64,000 nucleotides of DNA from Chloroflexi bacterium 54-19 (GCA_001898225.1 MKTJ01000077.1:181270-245269), one strand, 5' to 3'. Counted from the first letter of the stretch, positions 42,978 through 52,094 are shown. The notes: generated from the sequence alone by a model not told the origin. A program made the numbers and translations.

Positions 42978-43252
42978 TTTACTTCTGAAATTGCCCTACC
43001 TGCAAATTATTAAGCCTACTTATTTCGGGCAATTTTCTTCTTAGCTTTATTACAAATCAATTATAGCCATTTTCTCAATTTTTAAGAATGGGCGATTGTC
43101 TAAAATGTAACTAAGTCTTTGGACCAATAAAAGTAGGCAGAGGGCAGAAGTCAGTAGGCAGAAACCACAGGACAGTAAACACAGGACCCTTCATTAACGA
43201 AACCGAACAACTTTCCTCAATGCCTTAAGCTTTATTTTGGGCTGGATTAGAG

Positions 43253-43279
43253 AGGTTTCCTCCCAAATGGAAGAAACCT
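43253..43279. repeat. Inverted repeat upstream of the T-box
   Basis: AGGTTTCCTCC pairs with GGAAGAAACCT with one mismatch around a CAAAT loop. No T-run. The flanking spacer 42978-43350 also has short direct words (AGTAGGCAGA twice at 43131-43170) and no gene. Confidence 0.45.
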
Positions 43280-43354
43280 TTAACATGTTGGAAAACAATC
43301 TTTTATCTATTTATCTTTACCGACCTCTGCCTTCTGGCTACTGTCGACTCTCCC

Positions 43355-43383
43355 TTGACACAAAGGGGTAAAAAGAGTAAGAT
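43355..43383 (+). promoter_or_regulatory. Promoter of the ileS T-box transcript
   Basis: Perfect TTGACA (43355-43360), a 17-base spacer, TAAGAT (43378-43383). Transcription would begin near 43390, just ahead of stem I of the T-box. Confidence 0.8.
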
Positions 43384-43389
43384 ATGACC

Positions 43390-43700
43390 AACTGAATAAG
43401 CTATAAAAGGCTATGACGGAAAAGAGTAAGCTGGTTTCCAGGTGAAAAAGCGAGTCCGGTTTGGTGAAAGCGGACACTATGGCCCAGTTGAAAATCGTTC
43501 CAGAGCCGCCATCCGAAAGGGCTGCCCCAGGCTGTCCGAGTAAGCATGGCCGGGTCCGCCGCCCGTTAAGCAAGGCGAAGATGTGAATACGCATCTTACC
43601 GAGTGGGCCGTCCTTAAAACACGGTCAAGAAGGGTGGTATCGCGGGCTTGTCTCGTCCCTATTATTTTTTGGAATAGGCGACGGGATTTTTGTTTTTAAA
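43390..43700 (+). ncRNA. T-box riboswitch, isoleucine specific
   Basis: Stem I starts with ACGGAAAAGAGTA (the conserved AG-rich entry). AGCTGG pairs with CCCAGTT, and the 3' side then reads GAAAATCG, placing the specifier codon ATC (Ile) at 43494-43496. The T-box sequence AGGGTGGTATCGCGGG is at 43631-43646; its TGGT pairs with the tRNA acceptor end, with T matching the A discriminator of tRNA-Ile. The terminator CTCGTCCCTATT/AATAGGCGACGGGA with a TTTTTGTTTTT tail is at 43651-43698. Uncharged tRNA-Ile should favour the antiterminator and switch on ileS, whose ATG is at 43813. Confidence 0.92.
43651..43698 (+). terminator. T-box regulatory terminator
   Basis: TCTCGTCCCTATT pairs with AATAGGCGACGGGA (one bulge) followed by TTTTTGTTTTT. 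Its 5' arm contains the TCCCT that can instead pair with AGGG of the T-box sequence. Confidence 0.85.
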
Positions 43701-43812
43701 GCCAAAAATTTCCGTCCGACGTTCAGAGCTATTCCAACCAATTCCAATTATAATAAACTAAAGTTAGCCAGCATTTTAGCTAAACACCTTAACGGTAACG
43801 AATGAGGTAAAA

Positions 43813-46800
43813 ATGGCACAATTTAAAGAAGTAGATACCAGGGTCAGTTTTCCTAAGCTTGAAGAGGATATACTCGAATTCTGGAAAAAAGAAAATATCT
43901 TTGAAAAAAGCCTGGCAAACCGGGAAGGCAAGGAACGCTATGTCTTTTACGAAGGCCCGCCGACTGCTAACGGTAAACCCGGTATTCACCACGTCCTGGC
44001 CCGTGTCTTCAAAGACCTGTTCCCCCGCTATAAGACCATGCGCGGCTATTACGTCCCCCGCAAGGCCGGTTGGGATACCCACGGCTTGCCGGTCGAGGTA
44101 GAGGTCGAAAAGAGACTCGGTTTCAAGGGAAAAGACGACATCGAAAAATTTGGCGTGGCCGAATTTAACCGGCTCTGCAAGCAATCGGTCTGGGAGTACG
44201 TCCAGGAGTGGGAGCGCATGACCGAACGTATCGGTTACTGGGCCGACCTCGAACACGCCTATATCACCTACGAAAACGATTATATCGAAACCGGGTGGTG
44301 GATACTCAAAAATTTGTGGAACCGGAACCTGTTGTTCAAAGACTACAAGGTGACCATGCATTGCCCGCGCTGTAACACCAGCCTCTCCGATGCCGAAGTC
44401 GCCCAGGGTTATAAAGACAACACAGACGACCCCTCGGTCTATATCCGGCTGCGTCTGCTTCCCGGCGAGGCTGAAAAGCTGCCTTTCGGCCCGGATGCCG
44501 CCAGGGGTCTGCCGGTAGCCTTCATGATCTGGACGACTACTCCATGGACCCTGCCCGCCAATACGGCGGCGGCCCTGAAAGCGGACGCGGACTACGTGCT
44601 GGCCCGCCCGAACGACGAGCAGGAAGCCTATATCGTGGCGAAAGACCTAGCGCCTAAGCTCTTTGGCGAGGACGGTTACGAGACGCTCGGTGAAGCCCAG
44701 GGTTCCGCGCTGGTCGGTTTCCGGTACCAGCCGCTCTTCCAGGGGGTGAACCTGAGCAGCCAACCGGTTGACACTACGTCGGCTTATCGCTCGATAACGG
44801 ACGAAATAGTCGAATTGGGCGAGGGCACTGGCATCGTGCATATCGCCCCGGCTTATGGCGACCTGGAAGTGGGCCGCCGGGCCGGTCTGCCGACCATATT
44901 TTCGGTGGACCTGTCGGGCAAAGTTTTGGAGGCGTTCCCGCAATTCAACCGCGAGTTCTTCAAGAAGGCCGACCCGCATATCACCCGCGATTTGAAGGAG
45001 CGCGGCTTTTTGTGGAAGAGTGGCCGGGTCTCGCACACCTACCCGTTCTGCTGGCGCTGCGATACGGCCCTGCTCTTTTTCGCCAAGGATAGCTGGTACA
45101 TCAAAACCACCAGCGTCAAGGACGAGCTTATCGCCAACAATAACAAGATAAACTGGTATCCCGGTCACATCAAGCAGGGCCGCTTTGGGAACTGGCTTGA
45201 AAACAACGTGGACTGGGCTATCAGCCGGGAGCGTTACTGGGGCACTCCTTTGCCGCTCTGGCAGTGCGATAAGACCGGGCAGTTTGAGTGTATCGGGAGT
45301 GTGGCCGAACTCGAAGAAAAAGTGGGCCGCTCTTTGAAAGACCTAGACTTGCACCGGCCATACGTGGACGAGTTGACTTACCCCTCGCCGTTCGCGGAGG
45401 GCGCTACCATGCGCCGGCTGCCGCTGGTGCTGGACTGCTGGTTCGATAGCGGGGCCATGCCGTTCGCCCAGGTTCATTATCCTTTTGAAAACAAAGAGGA
45501 TTTCGAGCCGGTCCATTTCCCCGCCGATTACATCTGCGAGGCGGTGGACCAGACCCGCGGCTGGTTCTACACCCTGCACGCCCTCGGTACGCTGGTGGAA
45601 GGGGAGCCGACCTACAAAAACGTTATCTGCCTGGGGCATATCCTCGATGGCGAAGGCCAGAAGATGAGCAAATCCAGGGGCAATATCGTGAACCCCTGGG
45701 ATGTGCTGAACAGCCAGGGAGCGGACGCGCTGCGCTGGTATCTCTACACGGCTAACCCGCCGGGAGAGCCGCGTCGTTTCTCGCAGGACCTGGTCAGCGA
45801 GAGTATCCGCCGCTTCCTGCTGACGCTGTGGAATACCTACAGCTTCTTCACGACCTACGCCAACCTGGACAAGCCGGACCTGGCGACCAAAGTGCCGGTC
45901 AAGGACCGCCCCAGCATCGACCGCTGGCTGGTTTCGCGCCTGAACGCTCTCGTCCGGGACGTGACGGACGGTCTCGACCGCTACGAAGTGACCGGTCCGG
46001 CGCGGGCTATCGAGGGTTTCGTGGACGACCTGTCGAACTGGTACGTCCGGCGCAACCGCCGCCGCTTCTGGAAAAGCGAGAGCGATACCGACAAACTGGC
46101 CGCTTACCAGACTCTTTACGAGGCGCTGGTGACGGTCGCCAAACTGTCGGCACCGTTCATCCCGTTCGTTTCGGATGAGATGTACCGCAGCCTGGTCCAG
46201 GCGGTCGAGCCGGGTGCGCCCGAAAGTGTCCACCTGTGTGATTGGCCGGTAGCCGACACCAGCCTGATAGACGAGGCGCTCCTGAAGGATACCGCCACGG
46301 TTATCCGGGTGGTCAGCCTGGGTCGGGCCGCCCGCAGCGCCGCCAAGTTGAAGGTCCGCCAACCGCTGTTGGAAGTGCTGGTCAAGCCGCGTGAGGTCTC
46401 TGAGGCGGCAGGGCTTAACCGCTTCAAACAGCAGGTGATGGAGGAACTTAACGTCAAAGACCTGGTGGTGGTCCAGGACGGCGCGGACATCATGAGCTAT
46501 AACGTCAAGGCTAACTTCAAACTGTTAGGCCCGAAACTCGGCAAGCGGTTGGGCGAAGTCCAGAAGGCCCTCGGCCAGATGGACGGTAGCGCGGTCGCGG
46601 CCAATCTGCGGAACGGCCAATCGGTGGATGTAACTCTGGAAAGCGGCGACACGCTCACCCTGGCCCCCGAAGAAGTGCTGGTCGAGGCCAAGCAGCGTGA
46701 AGGCTTTGCGGTGGTCGAGGATGGCGGTTATGCCGTGGCCCTCAACAAGACCGTCACGCCCGAACTCAAGCGGGAAGGTCTGTTGCGGGATGTGGTCCGG

Positions 46801-47055
46801 TTCATCCAGGATGGCCGCAAGAAGGCCGACTTCCAGATTTCGGACAAAATCACGGTCTACTACCGGGTCACCAGGGACGCCAATAGTCTCGCGGCGGACC
46901 TGGCCGAAGCCCTGAACAGCCCGGATAGCGTCCGTTACCTCCAAGCCGAGACCCTTTCGACGGCGGTAAACGAAGGTGACGCTCCCGCAGGCGCTTCCAC
47001 CCAGGAAGTCGAACTGGACGGCGCGCTTTTGCAACTCGGCCTGGTCAAGAACTAG
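43813..47055 (+). CDS. ileS: Isoleucyl-tRNA synthetase, eukaryal/archaeal-like type (IleRS2)
   Basis: The 1080-residue length and the start EGPPTANGKPGIHHVLARVF fit the IleRS2 class, which is longer than the common bacterial enzyme and less sensitive to mupirocin. The class I signature HxGH is here Gly57-Ile-His59-His60 (GIHH), an altered order. The KMSKS motif is intact (GQKMSKSRGN, Lys617-Ser621). The editing domain lies between about 190 and 400 (MIWTTTPWTLPANTAAALKA and on), and the anticodon-binding helices from about 700 (RWLVSRLNALVRDV). It charges tRNA-Ile and edits valine. Expression is controlled by the Ile T-box upstream. AATGAGGTAAAA precedes the ATG. Confidence 0.96.
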   Translation: MAQFKEVDTRVSFPKLEEDILEFWKKENIFEKSLANREGKERYVFYEGPPTANGKPGIHHVLARVFKDLFPRYKTMRGYYVPRKAGWDTHGLPVEVEVEKRLGFKGKDDIEKFGVAEFNRLCKQSVWEYVQEWERMTERIGYWADLEHAYITYENDYIETGWWILKNLWNRNLLFKDYKVTMHCPRCNTSLSDAEVAQGYKDNTDDPSVYIRLRLLPGEAEKLPFGPDAARGLPVAFMIWTTTPWTLPANTAAALKADADYVLARPNDEQEAYIVAKDLAPKLFGEDGYETLGEAQGSALVGFRYQPLFQGVNLSSQPVDTTSAYRSITDEIVELGEGTGIVHIAPAYGDLEVGRRAGLPTIFSVDLSGKVLEAFPQFNREFFKKADPHITRDLKERGFLWKSGRVSHTYPFCWRCDTALLFFAKDSWYIKTTSVKDELIANNNKINWYPGHIKQGRFGNWLENNVDWAISRERYWGTPLPLWQCDKTGQFECIGSVAELEEKVGRSLKDLDLHRPYVDELTYPSPFAEGATMRRLPLVLDCWFDSGAMPFAQVHYPFENKEDFEPVHFPADYICEAVDQTRGWFYTLHALGTLVEGEPTYKNVICLGHILDGEGQKMSKSRGNIVNPWDVLNSQGADALRWYLYTANPPGEPRRFSQDLVSESIRRFLLTLWNTYSFFTTYANLDKPDLATKVPVKDRPSIDRWLVSRLNALVRDVTDGLDRYEVTGPARAIEGFVDDLSNWYVRRNRRRFWKSESDTDKLAAYQTLYEALVTVAKLSAPFIPFVSDEMYRSLVQAVEPGAPESVHLCDWPVADTSLIDEALLKDTATVIRVVSLGRAARSAAKLKVRQPLLEVLVKPREVSEAAGLNRFKQQVMEELNVKDLVVVQDGADIMSYNVKANFKLLGPKLGKRLGEVQKALGQMDGSAVAANLRNGQSVDVTLESGDTLTLAPEEVLVEAKQREGFAVVEDGGYAVALNKTVTPELKREGLLRDVVRFIQDGRKKADFQISDKITVYYRVTRDANSLAADLAEALNSPDSVRYLQAETLSTAVNEGDAPAGASTQEVELDGALLQLGLVKN

Positions 47056-47065
47056 CCTAAAATAT

Positions 47066-47112
47066 AAAAAAGAGCGCTACTTGCCCTAAAAGCAGGTAGC
47101 GGTCTCTTTTTA
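47066..47112. terminator. Bidirectional terminator between ileS and the methyltransferase gene
   Basis: CGCTACTTGC pairs with GCAGGTAGCG around CCTAAAA, with AAAAAAGAG before and TCTCTTTTT after. It serves both convergent genes. Confidence 0.85.
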
Positions 47113-47116
47113 TTGG

Positions 47117-47986
47117 TTAAGCCTGGGGTTTAGTGGCGACCACAATCGTTATGCCGCTATCCAATTTGTACAAGCCCTCTTTCAGGTAGGGCGCAAGGTC
47201 GGTTGCGACTTCCTTTTTGAGGTTGTCCTGCACTTCCTGGGACTGTTTCGCCAGGGCCACGGCGGTTATCCCGGCAGCGTCCAGGAATTGCTGCCAGTAA
47301 GCGGCGGGGTTATCCGCCGCAAATTCGACTGTTATTTCTTCGGCGTGGGCATCGGTAAACCCGGCCTCACTCACCAAGTTTTCAAGGACGGGCGGTTGTC
47401 CGAAGCGGAACATGCTGGGGCGCTCGACCTTGGGCGGCGGGAAGGTCCGGGCCAGGGTGTTAAGAGCAACCTGGATAAAAGGCGACTTCTCGGCCTCGCC
47501 CCAGACCGCCGCCAGTAGCCTGCCGCCCGGTTTCAAGACCCGGCGCATTTCAAGTAAAGCTTTCTCAGGGTTCGGAAAGTGCATCAAGCCCATCGAGCAA
47601 AAGACCGCGTCAAAACCGGCGTCCGGCAGGGCTAAATTCTCGGCATCTTCCACCTGGAAAGTCAGTTGCGAAAGACCCTCGGCGGCGGCTTTGCGGCGGG
47701 CTACTTCCAGCGATTGCTCGGCAATATCCACCCCGACCACCTGCCCGGAAGGGCCGACCGCCCTCGCCGCGATACGGGCCATAACGCCCGGCCCGGTTGC
47801 CACGTCCAGCACCCGGTCGCCCGGTTCGAGCGCGGCCAGGTCGAGCAGGCGGGTCAGGGCCGGGCCGAAATTCAGGGTGGCTTCCTCGTAACGGTCGGCC
47901 ACGAAGTTAAAGCCGGAGCGCTCCTGTTCCTTAAAGCGGGCCGGGTCAAAAGCCGGTTTGGGGGAAGGGGTATTTTCGTTGCTCAT
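47117..47986 (-). CDS. Class I SAM-dependent methyltransferase (UbiE-like)
   Basis: The 289-residue protein has a clear Rossmann core: motif I RVLDVATGPGVMARIAARAV, the acidic strand VVGVDIAEQSLEVARRKA, QVEDAENLALPDAGFDAVFC with motif IV, and MRRVLKPGGRLLAAVWGE. Overall it is closest to UbiE/COQ5-type enzymes, but a C-terminal region of about 100 residues (NPAAYWQQFLDAAGITAVAL) is not that of quinone methylases. The substrate is unknown. It is convergent with ileS and divergent in no obvious operon; upstream lies a spacer with two inverted copies of the AACGTT repeat. Confidence 0.85.
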   Translation of the reverse strand: MSNENTPSPKPAFDPARFKEQERSGFNFVADRYEEATLNFGPALTRLLDLAALEPGDRVLDVATGPGVMARIAARAVGPSGQVVGVDIAEQSLEVARRKAAAEGLSQLTFQVEDAENLALPDAGFDAVFCSMGLMHFPNPEKALLEMRRVLKPGGRLLAAVWGEAEKSPFIQVALNTLARTFPPPKVERPSMFRFGQPPVLENLVSEAGFTDAHAEEITVEFAADNPAAYWQQFLDAAGITAVALAKQSQEVQDNLKKEVATDLAPYLKEGLYKLDSGITIVVATKPQA

Positions 47987-48000
47987 CTTTTAACATCCTC

Positions 48001-48145
48001 GTTAAATTCTTTTCGTTAAATGTAAAACGTTGAACGTATAACGTAAAACCGGTCCTAAAAGCTCATGGTTCAAACGAGGAAATTTTGAATTTGGCTTTTT
48101 TACGTTCTACGTTTAACGTTCAACGTCCCATGCGTTGTTTCGTTT
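48001..48145. repeat. Dispersed AACGTT repeats, copies G (inverted pair)
   Basis: AAAACGTTGAACGTATAACG (48023-48042) and TACGTTTAACGTTCAACG (48107-48124) face each other, followed by GCGTTGTTTCGTTTTA. They bracket about 60 bases between the methyltransferase start and the zinc protein stop. Confidence 0.65.
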
Positions 48146-48147
48146 TA

Positions 48148-48585
48148 TTACTCGTAACGGTCGCGTTTGTACTCGTTCAAATAGGGCAGACAGACCTCGC
48201 ATAGTACAATATCGCCTTTGACCCGCGTACTGCCCCGGCGGGTATGGGTCATAAAGGAGAAATTGTAGCGTTTGAGGTGTTGCGAACAATAGAGCTGTTC
48301 GCAGTGGCCGCAGGTGACGTACATCCCGTTCGGGCATTCCGGCTGGGCGCACAGTCCAAGGTTATTGCGTTCGAACCCGATTACCTGGCGTTCGTCTTCC
48401 CAGCGGCGGCGGTCCGAAATAGCCCGGTCCCGCTTGTACATGGCAAGACACGACCCCGATTTGCAACAGGCTTTGTCAAAGTGACCGTGCTGCATGCAAA
48501 AGTGTTTGCCGCAATAAGCGCATTGTTCGACTACCGGCTCGCGGCAAAGAAAAGGTATCGGTGACTTTTCGCAGCGCAATCCCAT
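48148..48585 (-). CDS. Small multi-zinc-knuckle protein of unknown function
   Basis: The 145-residue protein is built from Cys/His pairs: CEKSPIPFLC, QCAYCGKHFCMQHGHFDKAC (a treble-clef/B-box-like set of ligands), CKSGSC, then CAQPECPNG, TCGHCEQLYCSQHLKRY and CEVC. Two similar halves, each with C-x-x-C-x4-C-x-x-H, suggest an internal duplication that binds at least two zinc ions. It has no catalytic motif, and I do not recognise a named family. It starts 13 bases after the stop of aroC on the same strand, so it is probably cotranscribed with it. Confidence 0.72.
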   Translation of the reverse strand: MGLRCEKSPIPFLCREPVVEQCAYCGKHFCMQHGHFDKACCKSGSCLAMYKRDRAISDRRRWEDERQVIGFERNNLGLCAQPECPNGMYVTCGHCEQLYCSQHLKRYNFSFMTHTRRGSTRVKGDIVLCEVCLPYLNEYKRDRYE

Positions 48586-48598
48586 TGCTAGAAACTCC

Positions 48599-49672
48599 TT
48601 ACTCGAATGATACCCGCGCCAACCGTTGGCGCAGCAGATGGTCGGCCAGCACCAGGCACATCATAGCCTCGGCTACCGGCACCAGGCGGACGATGATGGT
48701 CGGGTCGTGGCGGCCCTTGACCTCAATCTTGGTGGCTTCGCCGCTGGTATTGAGGGTGGTTTGCTCGCGGGCGATACTGGAAGTCGGTTTAACCGCCAGC
48801 CGCACCACAATGTCCTCGCCGGTGCTGATACCGCCCAGGATACCGCCAGCCTTGTTCTCGGCGGTCCCGACTTTGCCGTCCTTCATTACAAAGGGGTCGT
48901 TGGACTGGGAACCCTGCATCCGGGCCATCCCGAAGCCGGAACCAAATTCGATACCTTTGGTCGCGCCAATCGAAATCATAGCCTTGGCTATGTCGGCGTC
49001 CAGTTTGTCAAAGACCGGTTCGCCCAGCCCCGCCGGTACCCCGACCGCCCGGATTTCAGCGATACCACCGAGCGAGTCGTTTTCTTCCTTGGCCTTCAAG
49101 ACTGCGGCGACCATCAGGGGCGCGACTTCCGGGTCGGGACAGCGCACGATATTGCGGTTGATTTCATCAAAGTCAATTGTCTGGGCGACAATCCCGGCCA
49201 GTTCAGAAGTATAGCCGGCAATTTTCACGCCTTCGTGGGCCAGCAATTTGCGAGCCACCGCCCCGGCAGCCACCCGGCCTACCGTCTCGCGACCACTCGA
49301 ACGGCCACCGCCCCGGTGGTCGCGGATACCGTATTTCGCCAGGTAGCTATAATCGGCGTGGCCGGGCCGGAATTTATCTTTAATGTCTTCGTACTTGGAA
49401 CTGTCCTGGTCCTGGTTCCAGACCACCATCGAAATCGGGGTGCCCATCGTCACCCCGTTAAAGACGCCCGAAAGAATCTGGACTTTATCGCTTTCGTTGC
49501 GCGGCGAGGTTACGGCGCTCTGTCCGACCCGGCGTCTATCCAGGTCGGCCTGAATATCGGCTTCGGAAAGCTCGAGGCCCGCCGGACAGCCGTCCAGGAC
49601 CACGCCTATGGCCGGGCCGTGTGATTCGCCCCAGGTGGTTATAGAGAATACTTTACCAAAGGTGCTTGCCAT
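48599..49672 (-). CDS. aroC: Chorismate synthase
   Basis: The 357-residue protein shows the three family signatures: GESHGPAIGVVLDGCPAG near the N-terminus, YGIRDHRGGGRSSGRETVGR in the middle and the C-terminal KGRHDPTIIVRLVPVAEAM. His of GESHG and the His of RHDP-type loop are the acid/base residues, and RGGGRSSGRET lines the FMN and substrate pocket. It converts EPSP to chorismate, the last shared step of aromatic biosynthesis, using reduced FMN. Other shikimate genes are not in the window, so aroC is detached here, paired only with the small zinc protein gene. Confidence 0.97.
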   Translation of the reverse strand: MASTFGKVFSITTWGESHGPAIGVVLDGCPAGLELSEADIQADLDRRRVGQSAVTSPRNESDKVQILSGVFNGVTMGTPISMVVWNQDQDSSKYEDIKDKFRPGHADYSYLAKYGIRDHRGGGRSSGRETVGRVAAGAVARKLLAHEGVKIAGYTSELAGIVAQTIDFDEINRNIVRCPDPEVAPLMVAAVLKAKEENDSLGGIAEIRAVGVPAGLGEPVFDKLDADIAKAMISIGATKGIEFGSGFGMARMQGSQSNDPFVMKDGKVGTAENKAGGILGGISTGEDIVVRLAVKPTSSIAREQTTLNTSGEATKIEVKGRHDPTIIVRLVPVAEAMMCLVLADHLLRQRLARVSFE

Positions 49673-49786
49673 CCTTTTTCTACACTCCCCTTCGTCTGTC
49701 TATGTTATTCAATGAGGGTGGACCGTCCCGTTTCGACGACCTTTTTTATACCGGAATAAATTCTTTTAAGTTAAAACTTTCTTTTG

Positions 49787-51058
49787 TTACTTCGTGACTA
49801 CGTTCGCGGGCACCTGGAACCGGTTAATCAGCGACCCTTTCTTGTTCCAGTCGCTTGCCAGGAATTCGTTATGGACCTGGCGGTAGACCGCCACTGTATC
49901 CAGTGCGACCCGCCGCCAGTTGAAAACATCCTTTACAGTTTGATAAGCATTTGCGACCCTGGCCCGCGACCAATCTTCGTGCCGCAGGGTGTGCAGGACG
50001 CCCCAGGCCAGTGAGGCCGGGTTATTAGGGTAGACGATGATACCGGTCTGGTGATTGGTGACCACCTCGGTCAGACCGCCCGTATCGGCCACTACCACCG
50101 GCACTTTAGCCGCCATCGCTTCTAAAGCCACAATCCCGAAAGGTTCGTACAACGATGGGAAAACCGCCACGTCCGCGACCTTATATAATTTATCACGCTC
50201 TTCATCGGTAATAAAGCCGGTAAAGTAAAAGCGCTGGGCCAGGCCCTTATCGGTCGCCAGTTGGCGGAACTCGTTGAGCTGTGGACCCATTCCCGCGACC
50301 ACGAATTTACATTTGCGCCAGCTATCCAGGATGGCGGGGGCGCTTTCAATCAGGACGCGGGCGCCTTTTTCCTCAACGACCCGGCCCACGTAATAGATGA
50401 TTTTTTCGTCAGGGGCGGCGTAGCGCATGCGAAAATCGGTCAGGTCGACGCCGTCCAGCGCATCGAAGCGGGTGGTGTTGACCCCGTTCGGGATAATATC
50501 AATCTTGTCCAGAGGCGTTTCAAAATATTCGCGCACTTCGCTCGACATGTACTGGCTGCAACAGATGACCCGCCAGGCCTCGTAGGTGAGCCACCACTCT
50601 ACGTTATTGATGGCGCGAGGCAATTCGCCCGGCAAGTGGCCCTGGCCCCGACCCCGTTCGGTCGCGTGAATGGTCGCTACCATCGGCAGCCGGAATTGTT
50701 GTTTTAGCTGGACCCCGGCAAAGGCCACCAGCCAGTCGTGGACGTGAATAAGCTCGAAAGGCCCGTTTTGCCGGATAATCTCGGCAGCTTTCTCCTGTAA
50801 TTTTAAGTTGGTTTGCCAGGCCAGCGCAAAAAAATCATCCGGGTCAACATCCGCCGGGTCAACCCGGTAAACCCTGGTGTAGCCTGTCCCGCTTTCCGCC
50901 AATTCTTCACTATAGGGTTCGCCCCCCTTGATACGGGGTGTAACCAGATAAACTTCGACCCCCTCGGCAGCGAGGGCCGGTACTAATTCAGTGACATGTT
51001 TCCCCAACCCCCCGATTTTATGAGGCGGGTACTCCCATGCCAGCATTAAAACGCGCAT
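49787..51058 (-). CDS. GT4-family glycosyltransferase (glycogen-synthase-like)
   Basis: The 423-residue GT-B protein begins with MLAWEYPPHKIGGLGKHVTE, the sugar-nucleotide loop seen in GT4 and GT5 enzymes, continues with IHVHDWLVAFAGVQLKQQFR, PNGVNTTRFD and IIYYVGRVVEEKGARVLIES, and carries the E-x7-E motif in FPSLYEPFGIVALEAMAAKV. Relatives in Chloroflexota and Actinobacteria are annotated as glycogen synthases or maltosyl-type transferases. Alpha-glucan phosphorylase is encoded 6 kb away, so a role in glycogen or another alpha-glucan is plausible, though a lipid-linked acceptor cannot be excluded. Cytoplasmic. Confidence 0.88.
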   Translation of the reverse strand: MRVLMLAWEYPPHKIGGLGKHVTELVPALAAEGVEVYLVTPRIKGGEPYSEELAESGTGYTRVYRVDPADVDPDDFFALAWQTNLKLQEKAAEIIRQNGPFELIHVHDWLVAFAGVQLKQQFRLPMVATIHATERGRGQGHLPGELPRAINNVEWWLTYEAWRVICCSQYMSSEVREYFETPLDKIDIIPNGVNTTRFDALDGVDLTDFRMRYAAPDEKIIYYVGRVVEEKGARVLIESAPAILDSWRKCKFVVAGMGPQLNEFRQLATDKGLAQRFYFTGFITDEERDKLYKVADVAVFPSLYEPFGIVALEAMAAKVPVVVADTGGLTEVVTNHQTGIIVYPNNPASLAWGVLHTLRHEDWSRARVANAYQTVKDVFNWRRVALDTVAVYRQVHNEFLASDWNKKGSLINRFQVPANVVTK

Positions 51059-51188
51059 TACCTTTACAACTCCTGGTATATGAAAAGCTAAGACTTTTAG
51101 CTCTACCGGAAATACTAACTCTCGAACTTATATATATAATTTCGTTTTTGTTACGTTCGTATAAATAAGTTAAATCCCCTTAATATAG

Positions 51189-52094
51189 TTACGCCGGGGG
51201 CGCGGCCTGTAACCATTTGCCCACCAGGTTATATTCGAGTGATTTAACCCTTTGAAACCCGAACCCTTCGTAGAGCGCCTGAGACCTGGTATTGTTTAAC
51301 TGGGTGCTGAGCGTAACTCGCCTGGCCCCCTTCTGCTCCATCAGGGCAATTGCATAGCTAAGCTGGTAAGCGCCGACGCGCTGTCCTTGCAGACCGGGTA
51401 TCACGGCCAGCCGGTCCAGGTGGGCCCAGCGGTCGTAGAGGGTAAAGCCAAAGTAACCGACCGGTTCCCGGCCCCCCTCCGCCTTATCGCGGTAGGCGAT
51501 ATAGATAGTAACCCCCTCCTGGTCCTGGTAGTAATCCAGTTCGGCCCGGCTGTTCCACCAGAGCCAGGGGAAAGAGGCATTATCGGCGGCCAGCAAATCT
51601 TTGGTCTGCGCCGGGGTATGCCGGTATACCTCCATCTTGACGGGCGGAAAGTCGGTCGGGGGCCGGAGCAGCATGTCCGGCTTTTCATAGTAGACAATCC
51701 GCTCGATTTCCTCGAACCCGGCATCGGCGTAAAATTCCGAATGGTCGGTGTGTTCGTCGTGGCCGAGGACGACAAGGCGATAACCCCGCCGGGCGAACTC
51801 ATCCAGCAGCCCCTCCACCAGGGCGGTGCGCTGGTAGCGGGTGCGGGTTTCGGTGACCTGGCCGATTTCCGAGCGCCGCCGCCAGTTATCCCCCACGATA
51901 TAGTCAGAGTGGCCGTTAACCCGTAACGATAAGCCGGGAAATTCTTCCAGGTGTTCGCGCAGGGCCGGGGTATTGAAATGGCTGGTCCAGTTCAGATTGA
52001 GCTCGCCTACCTGGGAAGGCTGGAGCGGCTCGACCTGGACCGGCTTATTTTTTCCGGCTTCGGAAAAGAAGCGCTGGCGTAACTGGTCAAACAT
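51189..52094 (-). CDS. GNAT-family N-acetyltransferase
   Basis: The 301-residue protein has a C-terminal GNAT domain: HLDRLAVIPGLQGQRVGAYQ, the acetyl-CoA pyrophosphate loop (variant of Q/R-x-x-G-x-G/A), followed by VTLSTQLNNTRSQALYEGFG, the usual N-x-x-A-x-x-x-Y helix. The first half may be a degenerate second GNAT copy (TRYQRTALVEGLLDEFARRG ... SEFYADAGFEEIERIVYYEK). The acceptor is unknown. It starts 6 bases after the binding-protein gene on the same strand, so both are one transcript; this may link it to modification of an imported peptide or amine. Confidence 0.82.
   Translation of the reverse strand: MFDQLRQRFFSEAGKNKPVQVEPLQPSQVGELNLNWTSHFNTPALREHLEEFPGLSLRVNGHSDYIVGDNWRRRSEIGQVTETRTRYQRTALVEGLLDEFARRGYRLVVLGHDEHTDHSEFYADAGFEEIERIVYYEKPDMLLRPPTDFPPVKMEVYRHTPAQTKDLLAADNASFPWLWWNSRAELDYYQDQEGVTIYIAYRDKAEGGREPVGYFGFTLYDRWAHLDRLAVIPGLQGQRVGAYQLSYAIALMEQKGARRVTLSTQLNNTRSQALYEGFGFQRVKSLEYNLVGKWLQAAPPA

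Noticed and set aside
45343..46362. 339-aa minus-strand frame across ileS
   Set aside because: Antisense to the catalytic and anticodon-binding parts of IleRS, with no recognisable domain.
48626..49624. 332-aa plus-strand frame across aroC
   Set aside because: Antisense to chorismate synthase; no start signal or motif.
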